Assembly (NCBI GenBank): GCA_035578175.1
Contig: JAQMRL010000007.1
Location: 53,187,875-53,251,874 of the forward strand
DNA: 64,000 nt
Reading direction: 5' to 3'
From: Catonia carolina
Taxonomy: Eukaryota > Arthropoda > Insecta > Hemiptera > Achilidae
Position 1 is the first letter of the stretch; every line of letters starts with the position of its first letter. Shown here piece after piece: positions 21,570-33,508 of the stretch. The notes under the pieces are model-generated. The model ran no database searches and was not told the origin of the DNA. It saw only the letters and a program-made list of their open reading frames with translations. The translations under genes and the position numbers were made by a program.

Positions 21570-21715
21570 AAAAAAATAATAAAATATTTTCTAGTTGGCA
21601 TAGGAACATGTTTCTAACACCATTTTAAAGCGCACATTTCAAACTATATTTTTAACGAAAAACGAAAAATCGATATTTTTTATTTTTTCATTCCACACTC
21701 CCCTTAATAGCACAT
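21570..21715 (+). repeat. Unclassified repeat family E, copy 2
   Basis: Second copy of the sequence at 12280-12420, with the same word order ending CACTCCCCTTAA. Class unknown. Confidence 0.55.
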
Positions 21716-22094
21716 TTTAGCATTGCAATTAATAAATACCTAATGCAACAAAACAAAATTACCTTCACCTTACTTCTCTCACGGTGTACTACACAGCAAA
21801 ACGGACCCGAGTGTTTATTCAGGTCGGTTTTGCCCCACCATTTTATTCAGAAATTTAAAAACCAAATTTATATTTTTTAGCAGTCAAATTAAAAAACACA
21901 TTTAAAAAATTTAAACAGTTCATCTAAGTTCAATTTACCAATAACGTATTAACGACTTTAAAAATTAATACGTATTTAACTTTACATGAAAATACGAACT
22001 TAAATTAATCAATTTCTTTATTATAAAGATTAATTCTTTCTTCTGGCAGTTACTTAGAATACCGGACAATCGACTAACTAAACAACTTATGTCT

Positions 22095-22290
22095 ATAATC
22101 AACTAGTGGAAAATCCTCCAAGGTGGTTGGCCGAAATAAAGCAAGATATGCCAGAACTTAACATTGCAGAACAAGATCTTTTAGAAAAATATGAATTCTG
22201 AAAAATCTACGAAAATCGGAATAGTTGTTTAAAGATAAAGACATATGATTCGTCGAAAAACTCGAGCTCCGTCATCAATGATTTGTACAG
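22095..22290 (+). pseudogene. Possible RTE-like C-terminal fragment
   Basis: The frame LVENPPRWLAEIKQDM, PELNIAEQDLLEKYEF then a stop resembles the segment before the C-terminal tail of the reverse transcriptase at 13805-14830 (there DEWFKEVRKDIEKTG). It is short and broken; similarity is by pattern only. Confidence 0.35.
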
Positions 22291-23913
22291 ATAAATTCTG
22301 ACGATCAGATCCCAAAATATAAAGAATTATTGAGAAAAACGTAAGAATCCTAAAACCAAACCAAGAAGTATTTGAGGCCGTAAAAAAATGTGCGCACAGC
22401 TGCTGCTAAAACAATGCATATTCGTCTATCAACCTTTCTAGATAGAGTAATACCCAAAAATGAACTGCCAACAGAATAGCGTCAAAATAATCTAGGTCAG
22501 TAAAAGACGGTCTCATCTAAAGATCCAGAAGACGGACTTATTCAAAATCCCATATAGCCAATTAGTTAAGGAGCAAAGGTTATTGGGCTACATACGTTGA
22601 TTTCCGTCGACTTCCATTTGAAAAAATAAAACAGAGAAAACAAAAATGAAGAAAAATTGATAAAATATGAAAACTATTTTCTAAATCAACAGGAAAAATA
22701 GAACTACTTGATCACCAACAACAATGAATCTGACAGGAGACTGCGCTAAAAGGAGAGACGTTACTCGTTAAGAAAAAATGAAGTCAAACCCTACCCCCTA
22801 AAGTCACAGAAATTAGATTTGTTATTATGAAATAATAAGGTATCAAATTCTGAACGATAACAAAACTTTACACAACTTAACAGCACAAAATTTACAACAG
22901 ATTCAACCACGATTCATTAGTGCACATCTATTTAACCTATGTAAATACATAGGTTGCTAAGCTAACCTTCTAGAAGGTTCCAAATATCTTACAAATAGCT
23001 TACTAGAAGATTCCAGAACCGTCCAAACAGTTAAAATAAATAGATAAACATAAAATTGCGTGAGGGTGGTTATACATAAAGTAACACAACATAGGTCAGC
23101 CTAATATAATTAACGACTCCACTGATTAACAAGACGAAGATGAAGGGTGTATTTTTTGCTATGACTTGTACACTAATTCTAAAAACGCTAAGGGTGGATC
23201 TAGTTCTAAATGCCCCAGATGGGCTCATGAAGCTTTTTCTAAGACAGTAGTAAAAATTAAGACGGCAATTATTTCGTGTGTGATTTTTATAAATAACCTG
23301 TAGCTACTTAGGTCCAATCATAATTATTTTGTACGGTACTGCGTTTTCTTACATTTTTCAATAATTTTTAGCTACTTAATTGTAATTATTTTGTATTAAC
23401 TTGTACAATACTTTATTTTTGTAATTTTTTCAATAATTCTATTCCAATTAAATTTTCCAATGTAATTCACATAGCTACCGAGTTTACCCCACCCACGCGG
23501 AAAACCGGAATTTTATAAAGGTTAGGAAAAATTTTAATCAACAAAAAAACTATGCATATTAATGTTTCATTATATCAGTATTAAGTTTCTAAAATACATA
23601 AAAAAATGAACAAGCTTTTTTCTTAAAGAAATCACCCAAATGGCTATTCAGGTTAAGTTTAAAAGCTTAAAGCGTCAGTTTTACCTTCACTTTCTCCTAC
23701 TATACGAGATCATCAAATGATAATTACTCTGGTAATTAAAAAATTTCAGGTAAAAGAGTTGAAATCTTTGTTCGTTAAAAAACAGAAAACCATTAATGGT
23801 AAATTTTCGTGAAGTTAATTAATGTTATCAGGTAGTATAGCGTAATTACAAAACAATTTTTAAGTGTTTTTATCGGATTCGAACTTTCAATTAGACCTGT
23901 ATAATACTATTTT
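22291..23913. other. No recognised feature
   Basis: AT-rich DNA. The first few hundred bases may be further decayed retroelement sequence continuing from 22095, but I can identify no motif. Confidence 0.3.
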
Positions 23914-24305
23914 CTGCCCATAACGGACAGGTAGAGAGTCAAATTATTTACTCTCAATCTATTCATTGCTGGGCTAAAATAAATAGTTCTGTTTCTTATC
24001 ATATGGTCAGCCAATTAAATGACTGAATCATTTAAGAACAGAAGAGGTAGAGGTGTAAAAGACACTAATCAGAGTTATCTCCTCTGAAAGTAATGGATTT
24101 CATTATACAGCCAGACCCTGTGGTGAATGAAGTGAAGGTGTCATTTGCAGAGTGGAAAATATGTGCTTTTCAGAGGGCCCGGCATGCTGATAAGCGTACT
24201 TTTCTATTCAGTGAGGAAGGCAATGGTAAACCACCTCACTCCTTGTTTTACTTAGTAAAACCTCTAGAGGTTCAAACCAGCTTTTCGGCTGATGACCTAA
24301 ACAAC
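23914..24305 (+). repeat. SINE-like family A (copy 7)
   Basis: Full-length copy flanked by a perfect 11-bp direct repeat, AATACTATTTT, at 23903-23913 and 24306-24316. It is close to the family consensus. An 87-codon frame across its 3' half is a shadow that recurs in sister copies. Confidence 0.93.
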
Positions 24306-24556
24306 AATACTATTTTAATTTTACGTTTTTATTCATTAATTAAAAGTGAAATATAGCATACAACAGCAATGTAAACATTTTATTCTTTTATTAGAATTAA
24401 ATCTCTTTCGGAATGAATACAAATATTACTAACTTATACCTTTAGGGTAGTTACTCCATTCTAAACAAGCCCTATCTTTAAGTGTAATTTTTCCCAATTA
24501 AAATGCTTCATTTCTCGTTGGTACGTGTTATCAATACGCATAGGCTACTGCTTTTC

Positions 24557-25140
24557 CAACTGAATCGGTGAGTGGAAAAAGGGTAATATTCCAAAAAATG
24601 CGAAATTGAACGAAGATAGCAGTTTTGTTAAGTTTACTTCAGCGCATGTATTGGTTGATAAAAGGGAAATATTCCTTGTATCTAAAAGCAGCTAAGCTGC
24701 ATTGAAAATTTAGTAGAGTGGAAAAAGGATAATATTCCAGGAATATTACTCTTCTTCAATTCAACAGTGAACAGCTGTTGGACCACTGGTTTCTGTGTTA
24801 TTATTTTCAAAATGAACTGTAAATTATTTAAAAATTAAAATAAAGTTTTGTAGCATATTGGCACATTATATTGTTTTTTCAACTTAATTTTTCCCATTCA
24901 CTTGTACTAAATCTAGAAAAAGGTGAATAGTCAACATATTACTAATCAAAAATCAATCCCATGATTATTGTAAACAAATTCTAAAATCACCATTAAAAAG
25001 CTTTAATATAGTACTACAAATGACCAATTGAACATTTTACCATTAAACCAAAAACAAAGTCACAAAACATTTTTTTTAATTTCTTGAAAATAATGATTTC
25101 GGAATATTAGTCTACCCTTTTTCCATTCACCGATTCAACT
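24557..25140. mobile_element. MITE with ~35-bp terminal inverted repeats
   Basis: The left end reads TGAATCGGTGAGTGGAAAAA with GGGTAATATTCC, and the right end is the complement of TGAATCGGTGAATGGAAAAA with GGGTA...AATATTCC. The roughly 580-bp interior contains further degenerate copies of the GGAAAAAGG(G/A)TAATATTCC word (24719, 24912). There is no coding capacity and no sure target duplication, so its superfamily is open. Confidence 0.7.
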
Positions 25141-26046
25141 GTAGTTCTTTAAGAAGTCATAGAAATAATATTTATTGTATTCAACACAATAAATGTATCC
25201 CTACGAAACAAACTTCCCGAATTTCAGCTCTGTAGGTGATCGGGAAGTTAGATAAATTAGTAATGAGTCTTTAAATCAGTCGATGAAGACTTTTGCATAA
25301 TATAAGCCACAGATTACTCCAAAATATTCAAATAATACAAAACCAGTATTGTTTCTTTAAAAAAAAGTTACACATTTTTATGTAGGTGAACATTTAGACC
25401 TACCGGATTCTTTTATATTGAATTCAGATTCTTTTGCCATGTGTTCTACACGCCTACACTAGACTCACAAAAAACAGATTAAATTGTGTTAGTAGTTTTT
25501 TCTTTTGTAAAATATTCATTCTCCACATTAACATATAGTCAGTTACATTGTTTCAGTTTGAACAAGAAAAAACGGAACACATCTGTAGTCCCTTTTCGTT
25601 CACACTTACAAGCCCGTGTGATATATAAGCACATCAAGATTCTATACAAAAGATGCTGTCCAGGTGGTCATACGTTAACTATAGAGAAACTTAGATCATA
25701 AAAATTCCCACAGTGAGCCTATATAATTTAAATCTAGCAATCACGCCCGCGCTTTTCACAATTTTAATTATTTTAATTGACATCGAGGTCCCTAAAAACA
25801 AAAATCAAAATATCTGAAGAATTTAGATTAGGTATATCACTGAAGATATTTCTAATATATCTTACCTACAATGAAACATTATCAATAACTCTTCTGTTAT
25901 CTCATCCAAATATTATCTAATTAAAATTTTTTTTTCTTATCTTCTTTTCGAAAAAGAGAAAAGCTCGTTTATTGTGAGTAGGCCTAATTCATAAAAATTG
26001 CACGCTCAATTTTTCCGATCAACTTATTATTAACTTACTATTTTTC

Positions 26047-26081
<35 letters not shown>

Positions 26082-26214
26082 AACTTTTTATTTATTTATT
26101 TTTCTAGATTATCGTATTATACTGATTGGCGTTTTAAATTTATTATAATTTTAAAGCTTTATACTACGTAGTTAATTAAATTTATTACTGATGACTTCTA
26201 GATTGTATTTTTTT
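25141..26214. other. No gene seen; short ATT microsatellite
   Basis: AT-rich DNA. An ATT trinucleotide tract lies at about 26049-26080. A 71-codon plus-strand frame at 25486-25701 has no recognisable motif. Confidence 0.4.
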
Positions 26215-26348
26215 ACTTTCTCTTGCCTATATGAATATATAGGAAGGAAAGTATTGTTTTCATGTCGATTTTTCGAAATCGAGTTTTCACCGGATCTATA
26301 CGTTTTCAGACCCCCTGAACCCAAAAAACTTGTTTTTAGCGATTGGTC

Positions 26349-26402
<54 letters not shown>

Positions 26403-27177
26403 AACAGAATATCTCAAGAACGGAACATCGTACGAACTTGAAACTTGAAACTTAAGTTACATACCACTACCAGACGCGACACGAACATTTTCATCAAAAT
26501 CGGTCAACCGGAAGTAGTAGTTTATTCGTATAATTTTTCAGTTTTTTGCGATTTTCTCAAAAACTGGTCCTACGATTTTTTTTACAATCGCCTATTTTAC
26601 TCAATTTTATATTCTCTACAAGATAGGGTAGGCGCCATGTTTGCTGAAACTCTCGGTGAGGCTGTTTTCACGTAAAAACATTTTCTTTTTAAGATTGCGG
26701 CTTTAATATGCATTTTAGCGCAAAACGTTATATAATAAAAGTTGTAGAGAATGTAAAATTCTACAACTTTTATTTCAAACATTTTTTTGTATAACGTTTA
26801 GTTTAGCGGTAATTTGCGATTTTCTGTTTTTTTTCTCACGAAAACGTGAGAAAAATCGATTTTTTTAACATTTCGGTCTTAGTATGCATTTTACGACAAA
26901 AGTGTATATAATTAAATTTATAGAAAATTAAAAGATCTACAACTTTTGTTTAAAGCATTTGTCTCTACAGAGCCTAGTTTAGCGTGAAAGCGTGATTTTC
27001 CGTATTTTTAAGCCAAACTGAGTTCGATTGTCATTTTGCGTCTTTCACTCATGATTAAAATAAGGTTATGTTTTTAGGTTAGTTTTTGTTTATTTCTAAT
27101 ATTTTAATAATAATGTTAGGTTTATTGTTAATTATTTGAATTGGCAAGAGAAAGTTGTGTGAGTGTTTCACACCAGA
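26215..27177 (+). mobile_element. Family B (HINE-like) element, copy B2
   Basis: Near-intact copy. It has the 5' ACTTTCTCTTGCC, the hairpin TCGATTTTTCGAAATCGA, a GT microsatellite (about 26350-26402), an internal hairpin in which ATAAAAGTTGTAGA faces its complement (about 26737-26782), the subterminal GGCAAGAGAAAGT, the stem-loop GTGTGAGTGTTTCACAC and CAGA. T-runs flank both ends. Confidence 0.9.
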
Positions 27178-27352
27178 TTTTTAAATTTTCAAGAAATCGT
27201 ATAATTTAGGAAATGTCATCGTTTTAAGCCCAAGCCTAGTTTTTAAATCTCTCTTGTACTGTGTCACTAAATAAAAGAACAGAACACCTACTCTAGGACA
27301 TTGCTTTTTGCCATAGTTGGGTAGAAAAATTTCCTTCATCTCGTACATTGTA

Positions 27353-28475
27353 GGGGAGACCGGGGCTAGTTGGCGCACTTTTTACATATATTTTTTTTGT
27401 AGCTATTTATGAAGTATTTGAGCTTATGTTTTATGCTGATGACAAACCTTAACATATTAGCCTTAAAGTCTCATTTTTTAAATTATTTTAATTTAAATAT
27501 TTTGTGAGTTATGAACATTTAAAGTCATTAAAACCCATGCACCAACTTACCCCAACCTCAGAGTTAGTTGGCGCAGTACCTGGGGTAAGTTGGCGCAAGT
27601 TATTATTCATTCATTAAACAGTTATATAGGTGTGTGGCGTTGCTAATAAAATAAAATAACATCTGACACGAATTATTTTAATGAATGTTATTGATAAACT
27701 AATATAAAACTGGAATACCAGAACAGGTAATGAAAACAAAATTAACTCTTCCAGTAATCAACAGTTTTAAAAAAACTATATTTTAATGCGTATCAGACGT
27801 CTAAATAGGTTTACTGATTTTAACCAAACGAATTACAAAACTACTTTAAAAAAAAAACAAAAAAAGATTACTTTATATTATTTGGGTTAATTTTGGATAC
27901 AGTAATAAACATTAGGACAATACAAACATAGTGTGCCGTTCTCGTCTTACTGGATACGGCGTTCTTTTCCTTTCCTCCCTGTAGTTTTAACACGTTTCTT
28001 ATCTTTGCAGGAGACTTCCTAGACATTTCATCCCTTGTTGCATTTTTTCAGCTTCTAAAGAACTTTCACCTATCCTGTGGCAAGTTGGCGCATGCGCCAA
28101 CTTGCCACAGCCCCGACTCATCGTTTTTGAAAAACGGTGGCGTAGTTAAAAAACTAAGCAATCAATTTAATTAAACTTGGCACAGTAAAAACCACAAAGT
28201 GCTGGTGAATTTAATGATATAAATATTAATGGGTTATTTAACCATACTTTTGTATGAAAAATTAATAACAGAGAAACCGAAATTTTACTTCCCTGTGGTA
28301 AAAAACAAAAAAAAAATAAAGTGGAAGTTGTTACGCTTTCATGAACAACTCAAAACACAATGAAATACTCGCAGTGACTGCCGGAAACAGTGATCCAAGT
28401 TTCAGGATTGACAACGTCTAAGATTTATCGCGAGTGCGCCTACTTGCCCCTGCGCCTACTAGCCCCGGTCTCCCC
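27353..28475. mobile_element. TA-flanked 1.1-kb TIR transposon
   Basis: Terminal inverted repeats GGGGAGACCGGGGCTAGT and its exact complement at the right, continuing as TTGGCGCA versus AGGCGCA. Both ends are followed by TA, the probable target duplication. The interior repeats the subterminal word AGTTGGCGCA several times (27566, 27588) and holds a 36-bp perfect palindrome at 28075-28110. No transposase-like frame is present. Elements with GGGGAGACCGGGGC-type ends are, from memory, widespread in arthropods. Confidence 0.88.
28075..28110. repeat. 36-bp perfect palindrome
   Basis: CTGTGGCAAGTTGGCGCA is followed at once by its exact reverse complement. It is built from the TIR element's own subterminal word and has no spacer. 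Confidence 0.95.
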
Positions 28476-28916
28476 TAAATTATTATAGTTGCATAAATTA
28501 TAATATAAATGATAATTTCTTACCTTATTTTTGGTTGCTATTTAGTTTTTGCTTAAAAAAACTTAGCCTACGATCATTTTGGTAGAACTACCTGCTTCGA
28601 AGTAATCAAAAAATTAAAATTTAGAATGAACTTTCCATTAAGTCATATCGATAAAATGTAAGATCATTAAAAATTAAAATCGTAACAATAAAAATTCAGT
28701 GATATGACTAAATGGAACGTCCTTTCTAAATTTTTTTATTGTCCAGTTTTCACATTTCCAATAGAACTTATTATTTTTCAATTCAACAGTTTGCGCTGTA
28801 TTTACAAAATATATATTAGAGAACAATTTGAACATAATATTTGTTACATATTTTGAACATAAATTTGGATAACTTTAGACATAATATTGATAGACTTTAG
28901 TTATTAAATTAAAAAA

Positions 28917-29685
28917 TCTGGTGTGAAACACTCACACAACTTTCTCTTGCCAATGCAAATAATTTACAATATAATTTAACATTAGTAATAAAATATTAGA
29001 AATAAACAAAAAACTAACCTCAATAAACATAACCTTATTTTAATCATGAGTGAAACACTCAAAATGAAAATCAACCTCAGTCTGGCTTAAAAATACGGAA
29101 AATCACTATTTCACGCTAAACTAGGCTCTGTAGAGAAAAATACGTTAAATAAAAGTTGTAGATCTTTAAATTTCCTATAAATTTGGTTATATACACTTTT
29201 GTCGTAAAATGCATACTAAGGCCAAAATCTTAAAAAAATCGATTTTTCACACGTTTTCGTGAGAAAAAATCAGAAAATCGCTAATTACTGCTAAACTAAG
29301 CGTCATACAAAAAAATGTTTGAAACAGAAGTTGTAGGTTTTTAAATTCTCTACAACTTTTATTATATAAGTTTTTGCGCTAAAATTTATATTAAAGCCGT
29401 AATCTTAAAAAAACAACGTTTTTACGTGAAAACAGCCTCACCGAGAATTTCAGCAAACATGGCGCCTACCCTATCTTGTAGAGAATAAAAAATTGAGTAA
29501 AATAGGCGATTTTAAAAAAAATCGTAGGACCAGTTTTTGAGAAAATCGCAAAAAACTGAAAAATTATACGAATAAACTACTACTTCCGGTTGACCGATTT
29601 TGATGAAAATGTTCGTGTCGCGTCCGGTAGTGGTATGTAACTTAAGTTTCAAGTTCGTACGATGTTCCGTTCTTGAGATATTCTG

Positions 29686-29720
<35 letters not shown>

Positions 29721-29721
29721 G

Positions 29722-29765
<44 letters not shown>

Positions 29766-29909
29766 CACACACACAGACCAATCGCTAAAAACATGTTTTT
29801 TGGGTTCAGGGGGTCTGAAAACGTATAGATCCGGTGAAAACTCGATTTCGAAAAATCGACATGAAAACAATACTTTTTTTCCTATATATTCATATAGGCA
29901 AGAGAAAGT
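28917..29909 (-). mobile_element. Family B (HINE-like) element, copy B3
   Basis: Near-intact inverted copy, about 993 bp. The complement of the 3' stem-loop is at 28920-28940 and the complement of the 5' repeat at 29897-29909. The internal microsatellite at 29690-29775 is CA with a CG core. Flanked by A-runs on this strand. Confidence 0.9.
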
Positions 29910-31096
29910 AAAAATGAATAATAAAAATAACTATTTGCTAATAGAAAATGTACAAAAAAGGTTTATTTAAAAAAAAAAAAAAGTTTTGTTAGGTAGACAA
30001 TAGAATAAAACTTAGCAAATTGATGGAAAATGTAAGAGTTTACCAGAAATAGCAAGGAAACTAAACTATACTAAACTAAAATGTCAAATTAACCTCAATA
30101 AAAACATTGAAAAGTATGAAGAGATACTGGCAGAAAATGAACAACAAGAAAGATAAACGTAAAAATAAAATTGTTCTTCCGTAGTCAGGTTAACTGAATT
30201 CGAAAAATTATTTCAAGAAGTTTTATTCGAAAGAAATTTTATTTAAAAAAAACAACTTTATCACTTCACTACTATAGAATTAACAAAGTTTTACATAAAG
30301 TTGAGTAAACAATGGTAAACATTTTATCTCACGCTTCTAAAATTTAATAGGTTATTATAAATGAATTTTATTCAAAAAATACGGTAATATACAAAAAGAA
30401 ATATAGGACTTATTTCATATTTACGTGTGTTTATAATAAACTCAGGTTGAATGTACTTAGTATTATTTTAATGAAATACTTAATTTTAAAAGCATTTTCT
30501 CTATCACACACTACTTTCTTTCTTGTTTATTCGGTACAATTCACTAACACTCTCTCATTTACTGGCGCTCACATTATTTCTTTGTTTAAAGTGTGCGTTT
30601 CCTTATACATTGTAGTAATGCACATGTTTCGAACCACCAACTCAAACCGCACGGCTTACTCGAATAGCGTTGTACATCCTGCCTGTAATATTGCTTACTA
30701 AGCCTGCTTTACATACCAGGGTTCCAAAGTTCAGGAAGCGGAAACTGTAGGCATAAATTTGTTATGAACTGTAATAAAAAACGTCACTAATCTTTATTAA
30801 AAAATGAAACAATTAATCCGTGAATTACAAGTCAGGTTCATTATCGTTTAATGAGAGGTAATACTTATTGTTCAGGTCATCAGCCTGAAACCTTATTTAA
30901 ACAACTACCAATTTCACCATATTCACATAATTATAATTTACATGGACCTGATAATCTGAAACGATAGTCATAGACAGTTTGATTGTACTTGTTTTTATAG
31001 AACAGTGATATTTTTTCAGGGACTTTCCTAAAGTTCTATGAAAAGTTAAGGGAATTTGCAACGGAAAATTTAAAAAAAAATAAATTTTTGTTTATT
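29910..31096. other. No recognised feature
   Basis: AT-rich DNA without a supportable gene or repeat. Confidence 0.35.
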
Positions 31097-31106
31097 AACC
31101 TAAAAA

Positions 31107-31496
31107 GATATGCTCCTAAGTGTTGGATTATTTGCACTCGATCTGCTAGTTCCAAGACTACAAAAATAGTACTGTTCCTTATCAGATGGTCAGCCAATAA
31201 TATATGACCGAAGCATTTAAAAACAGAAGAGGTAGAGCTGTTAAATACACTAGTCACAGTTATCTCCTCTGAGAGTATTAAATTTCATTACACAAACATT
31301 GCTTTGTGGTAAATGAAGTGAAGCTTTCATTTGCAGGGTGGAAAGTAGATGCTTTTCAGAGGGCCTGGCATGCTGATAAGCTTATGCCACTCTTCCACTC
31401 AGTGAGGAAGGCAATCGTAAACCACCTAACTCCTCGTTTTACTTAATAAAGCCTCTGGAGATTCAAACAAGCCTTTCGGCTGATGACCTAAACAAC
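31107..31496 (+). repeat. SINE-like family A (copy 8)
   Basis: Diverged full-length copy whose first 10-20 bp are decayed. Direct repeats AACCTAAAAA at 31097-31106 and 31497-31506 mark the insertion. The old family B element at 31511 starts immediately downstream. Confidence 0.85.
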
Positions 31497-31510
31497 AACC
31501 TAAAAATATC

Positions 31511-32165
31511 CGTAAAACACTCCCATGACTTTTTCTTGCCAACGTAAATTATAATACATCTTTAATCATTTTGAACAATGTAACATAAAAAACATAACCT
31601 AATTTTAATCATGAGTGAAAGACGCTAAAAAAAAATCAATCTATTGGACTTAAAATTAGGCCTACAAAAAATCACTGACGCTAAAATAAGCTCTGTAGAA
31701 GAAATGCTTGATATAAAAGTTATAGGTTTTTTTAATTTCCGATAACTTTGATTATATACGATTTTGCTCATAAATACATAATATTATTAAGGCCGTAATA
31801 TTAAAAAAAATATATATATCACGAGAGCACAGCCCCACGAATTTCAACAGACATACCGTCTACTCTATCTTGTGGAGCACAAAAACTGTATAAAATGAGG
31901 CGATTTTAAACAAACTCGTATGTCGTTTTTGAGAAAATTGTAAAAAAAGTAAAAAACGACAAGAATGTTTGAGCCGGGTCGCCGCCTTGTGGTACCTAAC
32001 TTAATTTTTAACTTTTAAAACTACGTAAAATATTCCGTTTCTGTGACTTTTGCACACGCATGCCCGCGCGCGCGCGCGCACACACACACACACACAAATA
32101 GATCAATCGGTAAAATATGTTTTTTCGTTTTTGTTCAGGAAGATGTATATTTCCGGTTGATAATT
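31511..32165 (-). mobile_element. Old family B copy
   Basis: Diverged inverted copy. Complements of the terminal block, of CTCTACAAGATAGAGTAGAC and of the CATCAAAATCGG region (altered) occur in order, with a CG/CA microsatellite at 32062-32096. Confidence 0.65.
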
Positions 32166-32252
32166 TTCAGAAACTTTGAAAAAAGTAAAGAGATGATTGT
32201 AGGGTAGTACTGCACCGTACATGATACCTGACTGCAAAATACAATACACTGT

Positions 32253-32647
32253 GTCGTAGTTTAGGTCATCAGCCGAAAGGTTGGTTTGAACCTCAAGAGG
32301 TTTTACTAAGTAAAACGAGGAGTGAGGTGGTTTACCAATGCCTTTCTCACTAAGTGGAAGAGTATGCTTATCAGCATGCCACACCCTCCGAAAAGCACCT
32401 ACTTTCCACCCTGCAAATGACATCTTTACTTCATTCACCACAGGGTCTGGCTGTATAATGATGAAATTCAATACTCTCAGAGAAGATAACTCTGACTATT
32501 ATCTTTTGCACCTCATAGATCTTCTCTTTTTAAATGTTTTAGTCATATAATGGGCTGGCCATGTGGTACAAGAGAGAACTATTTTTTGTAGCCCTGGAAC
32601 TAGCAGATCTAGTGCAAATTATTTAACACTCCACTTCGGCGTTATGT
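32253..32647 (-). repeat. SINE-like family A (copy 9)
   Basis: Inverted full-length copy flanked by a perfect 12-bp direct repeat, ACAATACACTGT, at 32241-32252 and 32648-32659. Frames on both strands across it are shadows. Confidence 0.93.
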
Positions 32648-32659
32648 ACAATACACTGT

Positions 32660-32976
32660 ACAGCCAGAAATAGATGGTAGAATACTGATAGATAAAGGAA
32701 CTAACCTTCTCAACCGACTTCACCTTAATAAACAGTTTGCTCGAACATTTGTGTTTAACGTTCTTGAATATTAAAACGAATTGTTTGTCATTAAAGTAAT
32801 TAGACTAAACAAATAAAATAGAAGATGACTTAATTTTATCGATCACAATTTTTTCAAAATTTAAAAATTACGTAAAGCTATATTACAGTAAATCCGGTTC
32901 TAACAAAATTTAAACGACCGGCATTACTTGTTCGTTATATCCTGGTGTTCGTTATAGCCGAATGAGTCTATTCGCC
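32660..32976. other. Unassigned; pogo-like end
   Basis: ACAGTAAATCCGGTTCTAAC at about 32885 followed by TTCGTTATATCCTG and TTCGTTATAGCCG resembles a pogo/Tigger-type terminal repeat region. No confident partner end was found. Confidence 0.35.
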
Positions 32977-32985
32977 CCAATATCT

Positions 32986-33499
32986 TCTCTTTCTTTTTTT
33001 TGTAATCCCTAATGCGTGTACGTTGCAATCTGTTCAATTCAGAACAATAAGCAACCCCATGACCCAATGAGATGAGGATGATGTGTATGACGTGTAAATG
33101 AGGTGTAGTCTTGTGCAGACTCACGTCGACCACTCCTGAGAGAGTATGGTTAATTGAACCCCAACCATCAAAGTACATTTTTTTTTTTTTTTTGGTTTAA
33201 CGTCCAAAAATTATTTCTATATATAAATATATTTCTATAATAATATTATTTAATAATATTATATATTATTTATAATATTATTAATAATAATATTTCTATA
33301 TATATTATATATATTAATATATTATAAATTCTTTTAAGCACTTAGCCAAACACCGGTAGCCACTGTCTAGCATTCAAATCCGTATAAAAGTAACTACCTT
33401 TACTAGGATTTGAACCAGGAACCTTCGCCTCCGAAAATCAGCTGTTAGACAGCTGATTTTGGCGACAACTTTACCTCTAGACCAACCTGGTGGGTTGCT
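32986..33499 (-). repeat. tRNA-derived SINE2, full-length but interrupted (copy 2)
   Basis: Minus-strand copy with a T-run at the left and a tRNA-like head at the right. On the minus strand the head reads AACCCACCAGGTTGGTCTAG (A-box region) and GGTTCAAATCC (B box). A 9-bp direct repeat, CCAATATCT, lies at 32977-32985 and 33500-33508. Between about 33178 and 33345 it is interrupted by a T-run plus GGTTTAACGTCC (a SINE1 3' end) and a very AT-rich stretch rich in TAATATTA-type words. Confidence 0.85.
33178..33345. repeat. SINE1 3' end plus AT-rich tract nested in SINE2
   Basis: A 17-T run followed by GGTTTAACGTCC marks the poly(A) end of an inverted SINE1 fragment. It is followed by about 120 bp of almost pure A/T with many short self-complementary words. 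Confidence 0.55.
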
Positions 33500-33508
33500 C
33501 CAATATCT

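Noticed and set aside
24093..24356. Recurrent frame ending ...KPLEVQTS-SADDLNN across SINE-like copies
   Set aside because: It is a shadow of retroposon family A, present in many copies with differing frames and stops.
26172..26417. Cys/Val- and His/Thr-rich frames across GT/CA tracts (also near 29512, 43936, 59730, 60241)
   Set aside because: They are translations of the family B microsatellite and flanks; the same frame recurs in several copies of a non-coding element.
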